From contig CAUYUJ010015693.1 in the NCBI GenBank assembly GCA_963575745.1, positions 405,432 through 465,431 on the forward strand: a stretch of DNA of 60,000 nt, written 5' to 3'. Under the pieces are notes generated by a model. The model was given only the letters and a program-made list of their open reading frames with translations, was not told the origin of the DNA and ran no database searches. The stretch comes from Prorocentrum cordatum. Taxonomy: Eukaryota; Sar; Dinophyceae; Prorocentrales; Prorocentraceae. The position numbers and the translations under genes were made by a program. Below, piece after piece: positions 32,807-43,689 of this stretch. Position 1 is the first letter of the stretch; every line of letters begins with the position of its first letter.

Positions 32807-33011
32807 TTGGTGGTCTCCAAACCAGGTGGTGAGACACCCGGTGGTGACCCCGATTCCCCCAAAAATAATTCTGGGTCGCCACCGGGTTTGGGGACACGCG
32901 GTCGCCACGAGGTTTTGCGTTTCCTGGGCCAGCCAGCGCTCGAAAACCATTACCCGAATCGCCCAAAACTCACCACCGGGTGTTCTCACCACCACGTTTG
33001 GGGACCACCAA
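32807..33011 (-). mobile_element. F6 long-TIR element, copy 1
   Basis: A 205-bp element with ~40-bp terminal inverted repeats: left starts 'ttggtggtctccaaaccagg', right ends 'acgtttggggaccaccaa'. The whole element recurs inverted at 38126-38330 with only a handful of differences, so the family moved recently. There is no coding capacity. No clear target duplication is seen here. Confidence 0.85.
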
Positions 33012-33136
33012 CATACTCCCCCCCCCGTCCCCCCTTCCTTGTGGCTGGCGAGGGCGACGACGACGACAGCGTCTTCCACACGCCGAAGGGTCGGCGGAGT
33101 TGTCCTGGACCCTAGACTCCTTGCAGAAGCAGCACG

Positions 33137-33180
33137 AGAGAGAGAGGGGGGGGGAGAGAGAGAGAGAGAGAGAGAGAAAG
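33137..33180. repeat. (AG)n microsatellite
   Basis: AGAGAG run with a G-rich interruption. Confidence 0.95.
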
Positions 33181-33599
33181 GCATATCTAGACTGGCCTTA
33201 CGTTGGGATGTCTCAGCGAAGCGTGGCGGACGCAGCGGTTGCACTCAACAGTGATAATGTGGCGGCATGTTCAGTAGAAAAGAGCGTGGTGGATTCACAG
33301 GGGCATAGAGGAAAGATGACGCGGGGTGGCCAGGGGAATTGAGGTCAGCGACGCCCGAGTCTCAGCATGCCGCTTGCCTGGCGCGCGCGCCACCTGTCTC
33401 ACAGCCTCACCGACGCAATTGACCAGGGTCGTCAGGCCGCTTGTGCACGAGTGCGTCACCCCACAATTGCGTCGTTGCTCAGGCGGGTGATGGGCAACGG
33501 CAAGGCGGGGCTCTGGGCGAGGAGTCGCCCTTCATGAGACAGGCTGAATGTGTCTTCTTCACTTCGTGGCTGCTCCTCCTCCTCCTCCTCCTCCTCCTC

Positions 33600-34204
33600 C
33601 TCTTCGCTGCGTTCGCCGTCAGAAGGCCCTCCGCCGCTTCACCACCGCCGGGCATCGGCCCCGTCGCCGCTGGGTGTGCAGCCAGCGCGACCGCTTCCCT
33701 GTCGAGTCCGACCCGCAGCTCTCCTACGGGGACGACGAACACGACGAAGAAGCCGAGCCTGATGAGCCAGACCTGGTCCAGCTGCGCGAGATCCCTGCGG
33801 ACCTTGCTGAGCGCTGGATCCCCCTCCGCAAGTTCCTGGCGACCCAGCCTCCTGCAAGGACATGGATTATTCTCAAGGCCCTCACGGGTGCATGGAAGCA
33901 CGTGAACCCGCAGAAACGCCAGTGCATATACGGATTTGACCGTCCAGATTCAATCCAGCACTACTCAATCCAGCACTACCTCCAGTGCCCGAAGATGGTC
34001 CACCACATTGCGTGTCCCCGCGGCCAGCTGAGCGAGAGCGTCCTGGTGCGCATGGGCCTCCCCGACCCCCAGACGCCGCCCTACGACGGCGAAAACGGGA
34101 TCGCCAGCTCGGCCACTCGCATGGGCATCGCCACCCGCACGTACTACCTCAAGGCGGGCGGCGGCCAACGCCGCCGCCCGCCGCGCATTCCGCCTCCCCG
34201 CTGA
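33600..34204 (+). pseudogene. LINE C-terminal fragment with zinc-knuckle-like motif
   Basis: The frame reads …PDLVQLREIPADLAERWIPL…ARTWIILKALTGAWKHV…QCIYGFDRPDSIQHYSIQHYLQCPKMVHHIACPRGQ…, ending after a basic Pro/Arg tail. A Cys, then Asp, His and Cys in C-x(n)-D-x-x-x-H-x-x-x-C order, resembles the zinc-binding region that follows reverse transcriptase in many LINE proteins (zf-RVT type), though the usual second Cys is Phe. A 15-bp direct duplication inserts an extra SIQHY. No RT is present upstream, only a CTC tract, so the copy is truncated at 5'. It may instead be an exon of a host gene that captured the fragment. Confidence 0.55.
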
Positions 34205-34279
34205 CCTGAGCGGAGGCCTGGCCCGCGCGCCGCAGCGAGGCTAGCCAAGCAGGCGAACATGGCCGCCAGCTACGTTCGC

Positions 34280-34548
34280 TCCGCCTCCTCCTCCTCCTCC
34301 TCCTCCTCATCCTCCTCCCCCTCCTCCTCCTCCTCCTCCTCTGCCTCCTCCTCCTCCTACTCCACCTCCACCTCCCCCCTCCCCCTCCTCCTCCTCCTCC
34401 TCCTCCTCCTCCTCCTCCTCCTCCTCCTCCTCCTCCTCCTCCTTCTCCTCTCCTCCTCCTCCTCCTCCTCCTCCTCCTCCTCCTCCTCCTCCTCCTCCTC
34501 CTCCTCCTCCTCCTCCTCCTCCTCCTCCTCCTCCCCCTCCTGCTCCTC
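34280..34548. repeat. (CTC)n tract, ~270 bp
   Basis: One of the longest near-pure CTC repeats in the window, read as poly-Ser/poly-Leu on plus and poly-Gly/Glu on minus. Confidence 0.95.
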
Positions 34549-34559
34549 CTCGTCTCAGC

Positions 34560-35080
34560 AAGGTCTTATTCCGATCTGCCCTGTAACACGCTTGGCGGTT
34601 TTGGAAAGTCATTCAACCAAGTTACCATTGCGAGGTGTTTCGCTGCGTCGTTCTGTGCGCGTTTTCCCGCTCACCTGGCTCCTTGACTCATTCGCCCATC
34701 ATCCTTCCTCTTCCTGGTATGTTCATTGTAGTTTTCGGCACCCCGTCCTCATCATCATCTTTCGCCTCGTCGTGCTCATGTCCCACTTCCCCGTGTTGTT
34801 CTGTACCCGCCGCTCCTCCAATCCTCCTATGTCCTCTCCTCCGTCCTCGTCCCGCCCATCCTCTCCCCTCGATCTGTTTTTGCTTAGCCTTCTTTTCGTC
34901 CTGAGCATCCTTTTCGCGTTCCTCGTTCTCCTCCCCGTCATAATCCCTCAATTACCTTCGCAATCATTTCCGTGTTTTCCTCATCATGTTTCCGTATATC
35001 GTGCTGGCGTGTTCCTCTTGCCATTCTTCCTCGCCGTCCTACTTATATTCGTGCTTTGGTTGTTCTCATCGTCTCTCGCA
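34560..35080. other. no gene recognised
   Basis: Pyrimidine-rich on the plus strand (TCC, TCTC, TCGTC words). The long plus frame is Ser/Leu/Phe-rich because of this bias. Confidence 0.5.
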
Positions 35081-35485
35081 TTACCCCTGAGTTTCCTCGT
35101 CGTTCTCGTCATTGTCGCAATCCGTTTGCGAGAAGATTGTCAAACAGCTCCGCGCGTCTATGTCTGGGATGTGGCGGACGCGCACATCGTCCTCCACGGG
35201 CTCGCCGCAAATTCGACAAGAAGCAGGTCTGTTCGGCGACCCCCAGAAAGCCTTCCCGCGGGATGTGCTCTCCTTGCACCTCCACGAGAAGGGCGGCGTG
35301 TGGGGCGGTACATTCTCGCTCCTGGCGAACAGGTTCGTCTCGGACACCACCCGCGTGATTTCAACGATGTTGGCTTTCTTCTCGTCTACGAGGGCAGAGC
35401 CGAGGGAGGGACGATCGGGCCAGTGGAGTGATACTGTCAGTCTTTTTCCAGTGGCACGCTGGATAAGCAGCGCGGCCCGCGCCAT
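35081..35485 (-). CDS. possible unknown protein or exon with Cys pair
   Basis: An ATG-initiated 134-codon minus frame with mostly G/C-ending codons and balanced composition: MARAALLIQRATGKRLTV…EKKANIVEITRVVSETNLFARSEN…SCRICGEPVEDDVRVRHIPDID…. A CxxC (SCRICGEP) with a later His could be half of a zinc-binding site. It runs off into pyrimidine-rich DNA at the 3' side. I recognise no family. The competing plus frame is also open, so confidence is moderate. Confidence 0.4.
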   Translation of the reverse strand: MARAALLIQRATGKRLTVSLHWPDRPSLGSALVDEKKANIVEITRVVSETNLFARSENVPPHTPPFSWRCKESTSRGKAFWGSPNRPASCRICGEPVEDDVRVRHIPDIDARSCLTIFSQTDCDNDENDEETQG

Positions 35486-35489
35486 GTCG

Positions 35490-36340
35490 CTCTAGCGTTC
35501 CGACGGATAAGCTGAGCTGCTCATAGCCAGTACAAGGGAAACAGAAGTTCCCCTATCTACATGGATCATTAGGCGGGCTGCGGCGTTGGCGTCGGCGCGC
35601 GCGTCCCGCGCATCTGGGCCGGGCATTGGTGGCAGGGAGCGGGCACGCCCGATCCTGGCCAGACTGCAGCGCTCTTCTGGGCGCTGCGTGCCGGCGCGCA
35701 GTTCCCCTCAGCTGCCGAGTTTGCTGAAAATCTTGCGTTGTACGCAACCCTATGGCGCTGGTTTTGCCCGCTGGGCATTTGATTCAGGCCGGCATCTTCT
35801 CCTGGGCCCAGCGCTGGCACTTTCGCTCTCTGTTGGCATGTTCTGCCGCGCGATGGTGCGCGCGCATGTATCTAGCCCTCGTGCCCCTTCAGCGCAGGGG
35901 ATTTGTGTCACCTTGCTATCCGCGAAGAAAGCGTGCGCAAGGTTTGAGCCCGAGCAGAGGCGGACATCTGGGTGCTTCTTTGTCCCGGTTCGTGCCTAGA
36001 CTACACCTGGGCGACGGAGAGTTCAGTACAATCCGCGCGCCGCCCCTTCACCTCTGAACGGCGCGGCCGATCCCTAAACATGTAGGCGTTTCAGCAATTC
36101 GAGAAATTGTAGACGCTTCGCGTGACCCCACCAGCACCCGCGGGCTGAACCGTGGCCGCCTTTATCTAATTATCTGCAGGTGCACTCTGCGCGGTGTCGC
36201 GCCAATTATCTGTCGCTGTGCCCCAGCCTCGGTCATACCGCCCTCTGGACTTCTCCTTGCGGGCCGCGAATCACAAAGTGACCCCACCAGCCCATCCAGA
36301 AACGACGCCCAGAGGAGTTGCCTCGATCATGGAAGTGGGC
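35490..36340. other. no gene recognised
   Basis: GC-rich DNA with several open plus frames. The stretch 35580-35770 reads plausibly (…DPGQTAALFWALRAGAQFPSA…) but has no start and no recognised family. Confidence 0.4.
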
Positions 36341-36344
36341 AGCA

Positions 36345-37200
36345 CACAGAGGAAAAGTCCCCCAGTGGAGGCCTCTTGGGGCGTCTTGTGGGCCTCTCGG
36401 CGGTCCCGGACGCCTCTTAGAGCGCTTTGGGTGCCTCGGAGAGTTTCTTGGGGCGTCTTGGGGGGGGGGTCTCTTGGGAGCCTCTTGAAGGCCCCTTGGG
36501 CGCCTGTTGGGGCCTCCTGGGGCCTCCTGGGCGCCTCTTGGGGCCCTCTTGAAGCGCTCTTGGAACCTTGGGAGCGCTCTTGGAGCCCTCTTGGGCCATC
36601 TTGGAGCCATCTTGAAGCTTCGGATGGCCATCGGAAGCGAAAAGGCGAGATAGCCAAAAACATTGATTGTTTTTTTTCCCACGGTTTGGGAATTTTGGCT
36701 TCTTCGGGGCCTCCTAAGAGAGCTCTTTGGCCACTTGAAGCCGTCTTGGAGCGGTCTTGGGCTTCTTGGAGCCTCGCGGGAGCCATCTTGAGGCATCTTG
36801 GGATATCTCCCAGGCGCTCTTGGAGTCATCCTAAGCAGTGGAGGCCAAAATGTGGCCAAACCTTAATAAAATCAATGATTTTGGCATACTCGCCGAGGCC
36901 TGTTGGAGCGTCTTGGGTGCCTCTGGGGGGCCTCTTGGGGCCTCTCGGGGGTCTCTTGGGAACCTCATGGGGGCATCCTGGAGGCCTCTTTGGGGGCCTC
37001 TTGGAGGCCTCCTGGCCACCTCTTGGGGCCCTCTTGGGGCACCCTTGGGAGCCTTGGGAGCGCTCTTGGGGCCATCTCGGAGGAGATCGATCAAAGAAGG
37101 GGGGGTCTCAATTAGCGCCGCCGCCCCACGAGGCCAAAATGGGGCCAAAACCATGATAAACCAATGATTTGGGCTTCCTTGCCGAGGCCGTCTTGGACGC
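36345..37200. repeat. CTTGGGGCCTC-word repeat block with cores
   Basis: About 850 bp of degenerate CTTGGGGCCTCTTGGAGCC words, with A/T-richer cores near 36640 ('aaaaacattgattgtttttt'), 36850 and 37150. The cores correspond to those in the block at 52.2-52.8 kb. Frames on both strands are repeat translations. Confidence 0.75.
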
Positions 37201-37214
37201 TCCGGCGTCCCGCG

Positions 37215-37350
37215 GAAAACCCCCTTCCAGGTCCAGGGGATGGGGGTATAGGGGGGGGGAGCGAACCCCTCCCCGAAGGGGAAGAGGGAGGGGTGGAAGA
37301 GGACAAAACATCCTGAACCACCTACGCCCTAAAGGGTTGGTGGGATTCAG
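37215..37350 (+). repeat. F5 dispersed repeat, copy 2
   Basis: Shares 'ccaggtccaggggatggggg', 'aacccctccccgaagggg' and 'aaagggttggtgggatt' with copies at 18.98 and 52.84 kb. It directly adjoins a CTTGGGG-word block here and at 52.84 kb. Confidence 0.75.
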
Positions 37351-38125
37351 GAAGTCACCCAGGAAGCCAGCGGACGTCAGGCGGACATTGTACCGACCCC
37401 CGCTGGAACTCGAGAGCCGAGGGGGTCCCCCTACAGTTTCGCACCCGCGGGGGGCCTTATGCGAGAGGTTCGGAAAGCAGTGTTCCAGCGTGCTGACGCT
37501 CGGGTCCCCGCGCGGTTCGCCATATCGGTTTTGGCTCTCCTCGCCCATATTTGCCAGCTGCCTCTGAAATAAGGGAGTGGGTGCCCTGTGCTGTCGCTGT
37601 TACTTGCTTCCAAACCGCCCGCCTTTTCGCGCATCATGATCTGCGCAAGAAGAGCGTATCACATGAAATGGGGTGGCGTGCCTCTGAAAGATGGGTCCGT
37701 CCTGGTGTCGCATACGTGATCACTTTATCGTTCTGGTCGCGGAGCAACCATGCACCGTAGTAGCGGGTTGGCTTTGCAAGCTTCCCCGCCTGCACCAGGC
37801 GGGACCTAACTGGTAAGGTCGGAGGGCTGCTGGCTGCGACGGGCGATGGACGCTACCGCGGCGCCGCTGCACTTCGCTGCCACCCTTCACGCTGGACACC
37901 CCGTCCTGCTTTCTTCCACCCGGGGAGGGGCTCAATCTGCACAGAACTCTCGAGTCGAGTGGGCTTCGCTCGCGAAGCTTCCCCTCCGCGCACGAGGCCC
38001 CTCCAAGCGCACGCTGCGGTTGCCCGCGGGCCTCCCCGAGTCCTGCCGGGCGGGCGCGGGCGCCGACCATATCTCGCTCTGCCGCTGCGGGGTGGGCTGC
38101 ACCAGAGGCACTGGCTGCTGTGGTC
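37350..38125. other. no gene recognised
   Basis: Mixed single-copy-looking DNA. Short frames only, none recognisable. Confidence 0.5.
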
Positions 38126-38330
38126 TGGTGGTCCCCAAACGTGGTGGTGAGAACACCCGGTGGTGAGTTTTGGGCGATTTGGGTAATGGTTTTCGAGCGC
38201 TGGCTGGCCCAGGAGACGCAAAACCTCGTGGCGACCGCGCGTCCCCAAACCCGGTGGCGACCCAGAATTATTTTTGGGGGGAATCGGGGTCACCACCGGG
38301 TGTCTCACCACCTGGTTTGGAGACCACCAA
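38126..38330 (+). mobile_element. F6 long-TIR element, copy 2
   Basis: Near-identical inverse of 32807-33011, starting 'tggtggtccccaaacgtgg' and ending 'ggtttggagaccaccaa'. GTGGTC occurs on both sides but resembles the TIR itself, so I do not call it a target duplication. Confidence 0.85.
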
Positions 38331-38375
38331 GTGGTCAGGGGACCTCGGCCTTTCAGGAATCATGGACGGAAGTCG

Positions 38376-38579
38376 GACGGCCTGGAAATTGGCACCAACA
38401 CCAAGACAGGGAGGTTGCCTCCACAGGGGGAAGGCGATCCTAGATGTTCGGTGTTGGCGGTAACAGTTCGGCCACCTTGGAAGCCAGAATCTTACCACCA
38501 TCGCCGAGATCGAAATCTTCTTCCCTCGGTGGAGGCAAACCGCCGAAATTGGTGTTGGCGTCAATCTCTAGGCCTGCGA
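38376..38579. mobile_element. F7 inverted-repeat element (single copy seen)
   Basis: About 60 bp at each end are imperfect inverted repeats: 'attggcaccaacaccaag' with 'aattggtgttggcgtcaat', and 'ggaggttgcctccac' with 'ggtggaggcaaaccg'. The layout is that of a small TIR element, lying 46 bp from F6 copy 2. No second copy was noticed and no duplication is clear. Confidence 0.65.
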
Positions 38580-39048
38580 GGAAGGCTCGGCGTCGCATCC
38601 GCCCTCTGCGCTCCCACCGGGGCGCGTCGCCGCCCAACGCCTTCCGCGTGCAGTAACGCAGCGCACGTGTCCGAGCCCCGCAGCGATCGATGGCGCGCTG
38701 CGCTCTGGGCGCTGCGCTGTGGGCGGTGGCTGGGGGGGGGGGGCACAGGGCAAGCTCGAAGAGAGCTACAGTGTGTGGGCGCTGAGGAAGGAACCCTTTT
38801 CGCTGGGGAGGGGCTCCGTGCTCCTTGGTTGTTTTGCAGTCTGCCCTGGGGTCTTCCTGAGGCTCTCCACGGGAAGTCGAAGCTTCACCGATGGGAGAAA
38901 GGGGCCTCGCTCCCTATTTGGGGTTCCTTGGGTCAACGCCCCGACGGTACGGTGTGTGGGCGCGAGCCTTCGTGAGTAAGCCGCAGTGGCGTGGGTCGGC
39001 TCTGGCCTGTACTCGGAGCTGGGGAGTGGCGCTCCCCGGGCCTGCCAG
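38580..39048. other. no gene recognised
   Basis: GC-rich DNA, overlapping short frames, nothing identifiable. Confidence 0.5.
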
Positions 39049-39714
39049 GACCTCCTCCTCCTCCTCCTCCTCCTCGTCCTCCTCGTCCTCCTCCTCCTCC
39101 TCTTCCTCCTCCTCCTCCTCCTCCTCCTGGGCGCAGCTCTCGCTAGCCTTCCTCAGTGTTTGGTCGTGTCCGTATTGGTCAGCCTGGGAGGCTGCTTCTG
39201 GCCAGCAGTCTCAGTACCAGCGCAAGTCGCATGTCCGGGCCCTTTTTTGAGGACGCGGTGCGGGGAGGAGCTGCGGCGGCAGGTTGGCATGCTCGCGAGA
39301 GCATTCCCGGTTCTCACTCTTGGCCCAGTCGTTCGGCCTGATCTTGCCTATGCCCTCACGCTTGGGCTCCTCTTCGAAGCGCTGCTGGGCGCTGGGCCAG
39401 CAACCATTCCGGTTCCTTTTCCCCTCATGCTTCACATATTTGTACGCTACCATGATGGTTCTCACACACACACACACACAAAGCCGCACCTAGACGACGC
39501 ATTGGCACGGACATATTTCGAACTTGCACATGCAGGAAAAACAATTAAAACCAGCTACGCCATGCAGGGAGAAAGGTATACAATCACCAGCAATCACTGT
39601 ACTTGGTGACCCGCTGTTCGGTACCCTGCAAGCGACAGTCTCCATGGGGGAGTGGGGTGGGGAGGGGGTGGAGAGGAGGAAAGGGGGAAAGGAATAATAG
39701 GGGCACAGGCAATC

Positions 39715-39960
39715 AACCAGAGGGCGCAGCACTGCCTGACTGCCGCGTGCCAGTCTGAGGGATTCTGCAGCAGAGCCTGTAGAGTGCCGGGATCGTTGCC
39801 CGCTGTGCCAAGGCCTCAGCGTGTAGGTACGTCGTCCATTGTATTTGGGGGCGTCCTCTCGATCGCCGGGACTTCCAGTTTCGAGGTAAACAGCTCCTTC
39901 ATATTTTGTTGTAGCGTTCAAGTCCCGAGGGCGTTTGCCCGTGGGTGCGGTCCCCCACGA
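39715..39960 (-). pseudogene. array unit 1: possible LINE-tail frame with stop
   Basis: The minus frame homologous to 42719-42964 reads …GLERYNKI, then TGA, then RSCLPRNWKSRRSRGRPQIQWTTYLHAEALAQ…. The TGA replaces a Leu codon found in unit 3. Confidence 0.4.
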
Positions 39961-40601
39961 TTCTAGGCGACTTGGCGTCCCCTGGCCGTCCCGCCGGGCC
40001 CTCTAAGAAGCCCCACGCCGAGCCTGGAAAGCGACGACGGCCTCGATGATGAGAGCTTTTCCGTGAACAGCGGGCGCGGCACCTGGTCGATCCAGTCCCC
40101 GACGTTGCTCGGCGAGTTGGCCCCTCTGTCCCGCTGGATTCTCGAAGGAGCCTAGGCAGCCGTACCGGTTTCCAGTACAGGAGCGATTCCGTTGAAAAAG
40201 CGGGCGCGGCGTCCGCCCCGTAGGGGCGCGGTCGCCAACGCAGCGGGGCGATTCGGCCTCCCTTGGCCGCCCATGCGTCGGGGGTGGGCGGCTTTGCGGG
40301 TTGGCTTGGTGGCGGGGTGGTTGCTTGGGCTGATTGACGAGTGGGTTGGTTGGGTTGGTTGGCAGAGCTGGCTGGGTAATTGAACGGTTTCGATCCTCCT
40401 CCTTCTCCTCCTGCTCCTGCTCCTCCCTCCTCCCTCCTCCTCCGCCTCATCCTCCTCGTCCTCCTCCTGCTCCTGCTCCTGTCCCTCGCTCCTCCTCGCT
40501 CCTCCTCCTCGCTGCGCCTCGCTCCGCCTCGCTCCTCCTCCTCCTCCTCCTCCTCCTCCTCCTCCTCCTCCTCGTCCTCCTCGTCCTCCTCCTCCTCCTC
40601 G

Positions 40602-40633
<32 letters not shown>

Positions 40634-41216
40634 CTCCTGGGCGCAGCTCTCGCTAGCCTTCCTCAGTGTTTGGTCGTGTCCGTATTGGTCAGCCTGGGAG
40701 GCTGCTTCTGGCCAGCAGTCTCAGTACCAGCGCAAGTCGCATGTCCGGGCCCTTTTTTGAGGACGCGGTGCGGGGAGGAGCTGCGGCGGCAGGTTGGCAT
40801 GCTCGCGAGAGCATTTCCGGTTCTCACTCTTGGCCCAGTCGTTCGGCCTGAACTTGCATATGCCCTCACGCTTGGGCTCCTCTTCGAAGCGCTGCTGGGC
40901 GCTGGGCCAGCAACCATTCCGGTTCCTTTTCCCCTCATGCTTCACATATTTGTACGCTACCATGATGGTTCTCACACACACAAAGCCGCACCTAGACGAC
41001 GCATTGGCACGGACATATTTCGAACTTGCACATGCAGGAAAAACAATTAAAACCAACTACGCCATGCAGGGAGAAAGGTATACAATCACCAGCAATCACT
41101 GTACTTGGTGACCCGCTGTTCGGTACCCTGCAAGCGACAGTCTCCATGGGGGAGTGGGGTGGGGAGGGGGTGGAGAGGAGGAAAGGGGGAAAGGAATAAT
41201 AGGGGCACAGGCAATC

Positions 41217-41462
41217 AACCAGAGGGCGCAGCGCTGCCTGACTGCCGCGTGCCAGTCTGAGGGATTCTGCAGCAGAGCCTGTAGAGTGCCGGGATCGTTG
41301 CCCGCTGTGCCAAGGCCTCAGCGTGTAGGTACGTCGTCCATTGTATTTGGGGGCGTCCTCTCGATCGCCGGGACTTCCAGTTTCGAGGTAAACAGCTCCT
41401 TCATATTTTGTTGTAGCGTTCAAGTCCCGAGGGCGTTTGCCCGTGGGTGCGGTCCCCCACGA
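41217..41462 (-). pseudogene. array unit 2: possible LINE-tail frame with stop
   Basis: Same frame and the same TGA as unit 1, showing that units 1 and 2 share a more recent ancestor with each other at this site than with unit 3. Confidence 0.4.
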
Positions 41463-42107
41463 TTCTAGGCGACTTGGCGTCCCCTGGCCGTCCCGCCGGG
41501 CCCTCTAAGAAGCCCCACGCCGAGCCTGGAAAGCGACGACGGCCTCGATGATGAGAGCTTTTCCGTGAACAGCGGGCGCGGCACCTGGTCGATCCAGTCC
41601 CCGACGTTGCTCGGCGAGTTGGCCCCTCTGTCCCGCTGGATTCTCGAAGGAGCCTAGGCAGCCGTACCGGTTTCCAGTACAGGAGCGATTCCGTTGAAAA
41701 AGCGGGCGCGGCGTCCGCCCCGTAGGGGCGCGGTCACCAACGCAGCGGGGCGATTCGGCCTCCCTTGGCCGCCCAGGCGTCGGGGGTGGGCGGCTTTGCG
41801 GGTTGGCTTGGTGGCGGGGTGGTTGCTTGGGTTGATTGACGAGTGGGTTGGTTGGGTTGGTTGGCAGAGCTGGCTGGGTAATTGAACGGTTTCGATCCTC
41901 CTCCTCCTTCTCCTCCTGCTCCTCGCTCCTCCCTCCTCCCTCCTCCTCCGCCTCATCCTCCTCGTCCTCCTCCTGCTCCTGCTCCTGTCCCTCGCTCCTC
42001 CTCGCTCCTCCTCCTCGCTGCGCCTCGCTCCGCCTCGCTCCTCCTCCTCCTCCTCCTCCTCCTCCTCCTCCTCCTCCTCGTCCTCCTCGTCCTCCTCCTC
42101 CTCCTCG

Positions 42108-42139
<32 letters not shown>

Positions 42140-42718
42140 CTCCTGGGCGCAGCTCTCGCTAGCCTTCCTCAGTGTTTGGTCGTGTCCGTATTGGTCAGCC
42201 TGGGAGGCTGCTTCTGGCCAGCAGTCTCAGTACCAGCGCAAGTCGCATGTCCGGGCCCTTTTTTGAGGACGCGGTGCGGGGAGGAGCTGCGGCGGCAGGT
42301 TGGCATGCTCGCGAGAGCATTCCCGGTTCTCACTCTTGGCCCAGTCGTTCGGCCTGATCTTGCCTATGCCCTCACGCTTGGGGTCCTCTTCGAAGTGCTG
42401 CTGGGCGCTGGGCCAGCAACCATTCCGGTTCCTTTTCCCCTCATGCTTCACATATTTGTACGCTACCATGATGGTTCTCACACACAAAGCCGCACCTAGA
42501 CGACGCATTGGCATGGACATATTTCGAGCTTGCACATGCAGGAAAAACAATTAAAACCAACTACGCCATGCAGGGAGAAAGGTATACAATCACCAGCAAT
42601 CACTGTACTTGGTGACCCGCTGTTCGGTACCCTGCAAGCGACAGTCTCCATGGGGGAGTGGGGTGGGGAGGGGGTGGAGAGGAGGAAAGGGGGAAAGGAA
42701 TAATAGGGGCACAGGCAA

Positions 42719-42964
42719 TCAACCAGAGGGCGCAGCGCTGGTTGACTGCCGCGTGCCAGTCTGAGGGATTCTGCAGCAGAGCCTGTAGAGTGCCGGGATC
42801 GTTGCCCGCTGTGCCAAGGCCTCAGCGTGTAGGTACGTCGTCCATTGTATTTGGGGGCGTCCTCTCGATCGCCGGGACTTCCAGTTTCGAGGTAAACAGC
42901 TCCTTAATATTTTGTTGTAGCGTTCAAGTCCTGAGGGCGTTTGCCCGTGGGTGCGGTCCCCCAC
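42719..42964 (-). CDS. array unit 3: possible LINE-tail frame, intact
   Basis: An 81-codon minus frame containing SRRSRGRPQIQW. RGRPxxxW is a common motif after the reverse transcriptase of LINE-like elements. Here the Leu codon (TTA) keeps open the frame that is closed by TGA in units 1 and 2. No catalytic domain is present, so the assignment is weak. Confidence 0.35.
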   Translation of the reverse strand: MGDRTHGQTPSGLERYNKILRSCLPRNWKSRRSRGRPQIQWTTYLHAEALAQRATIPALYRLCCRIPQTGTRQSTSAAPSG

Positions 42965-43689
42965 GATTCTAGGCGACTTGGCGTCCCCTGGCCGTCCCGC
43001 CGGGCCCTCTAAGAAGCCCCACGCCGAGCCTGGAAAGCGACGACGGCCTCGATGATGAGAGCTTTTCCGTGAACAGCGGGCGCGGCACCTGGTCGATCCA
43101 GTCCCCGACGTTGCTCGGCGAGTTGGCCCCTCTGTCCCGCTGGATTCTCGAAGGAGCCTAGGCAGCCGTACCGGTTTCCAGTACAGGAGCGATTCCGTTG
43201 AAAAAGCGGGCGCGGCGTCCGCCCCGTAGGGGCGCGGTCGCCAACGCAGCGGGGCGATTCGGCCTCCCTTGGCCGCCCAGGCGTCGAAGGTGGGCGGCTT
43301 TGCGGGTTGGCTGGGTGGCGGGGTGGTTGCTTGGGCTGATTGACGAGTGGGTTGGTTGGGTTGGTTGGCAGAGCTGGCTGGGTAATTGAACGGTTTCGAT
43401 CCACCTCCTCCTTCTCCTCCTGCTCCTCGCTCCTCCCTCCTCCCTCCTCCTCCGCCTCATCCTCCTCGTCCTCCTCCTGCTCCTGCTCCTGTCCCTCGCT
43501 CCTCCTCGCTCCTCCTCGCTCCTCCTCCTCGCTCCGCCTCGCTCCGCCTCGCTCCTCCTCCTCCTCCTCCTCCTCCTCCTCCTCCTCCTCGTCCTCCTCC
43601 TCCTCCTCCTCCTCCTCCTCCTTGTCCTCCTCCTCTTCCTCCTCCTCCTCCTCCTCCTCCTCCTCCTCCTCCTCCTCCTCCTCGTCGCC

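Noticed and set aside
34259-35431. 390-codon poly-Ser/Leu ORF
   Set aside because: The first half is CTC microsatellite and the rest follows pyrimidine bias. A better coding-like frame lies on the opposite strand at 35081-35485.
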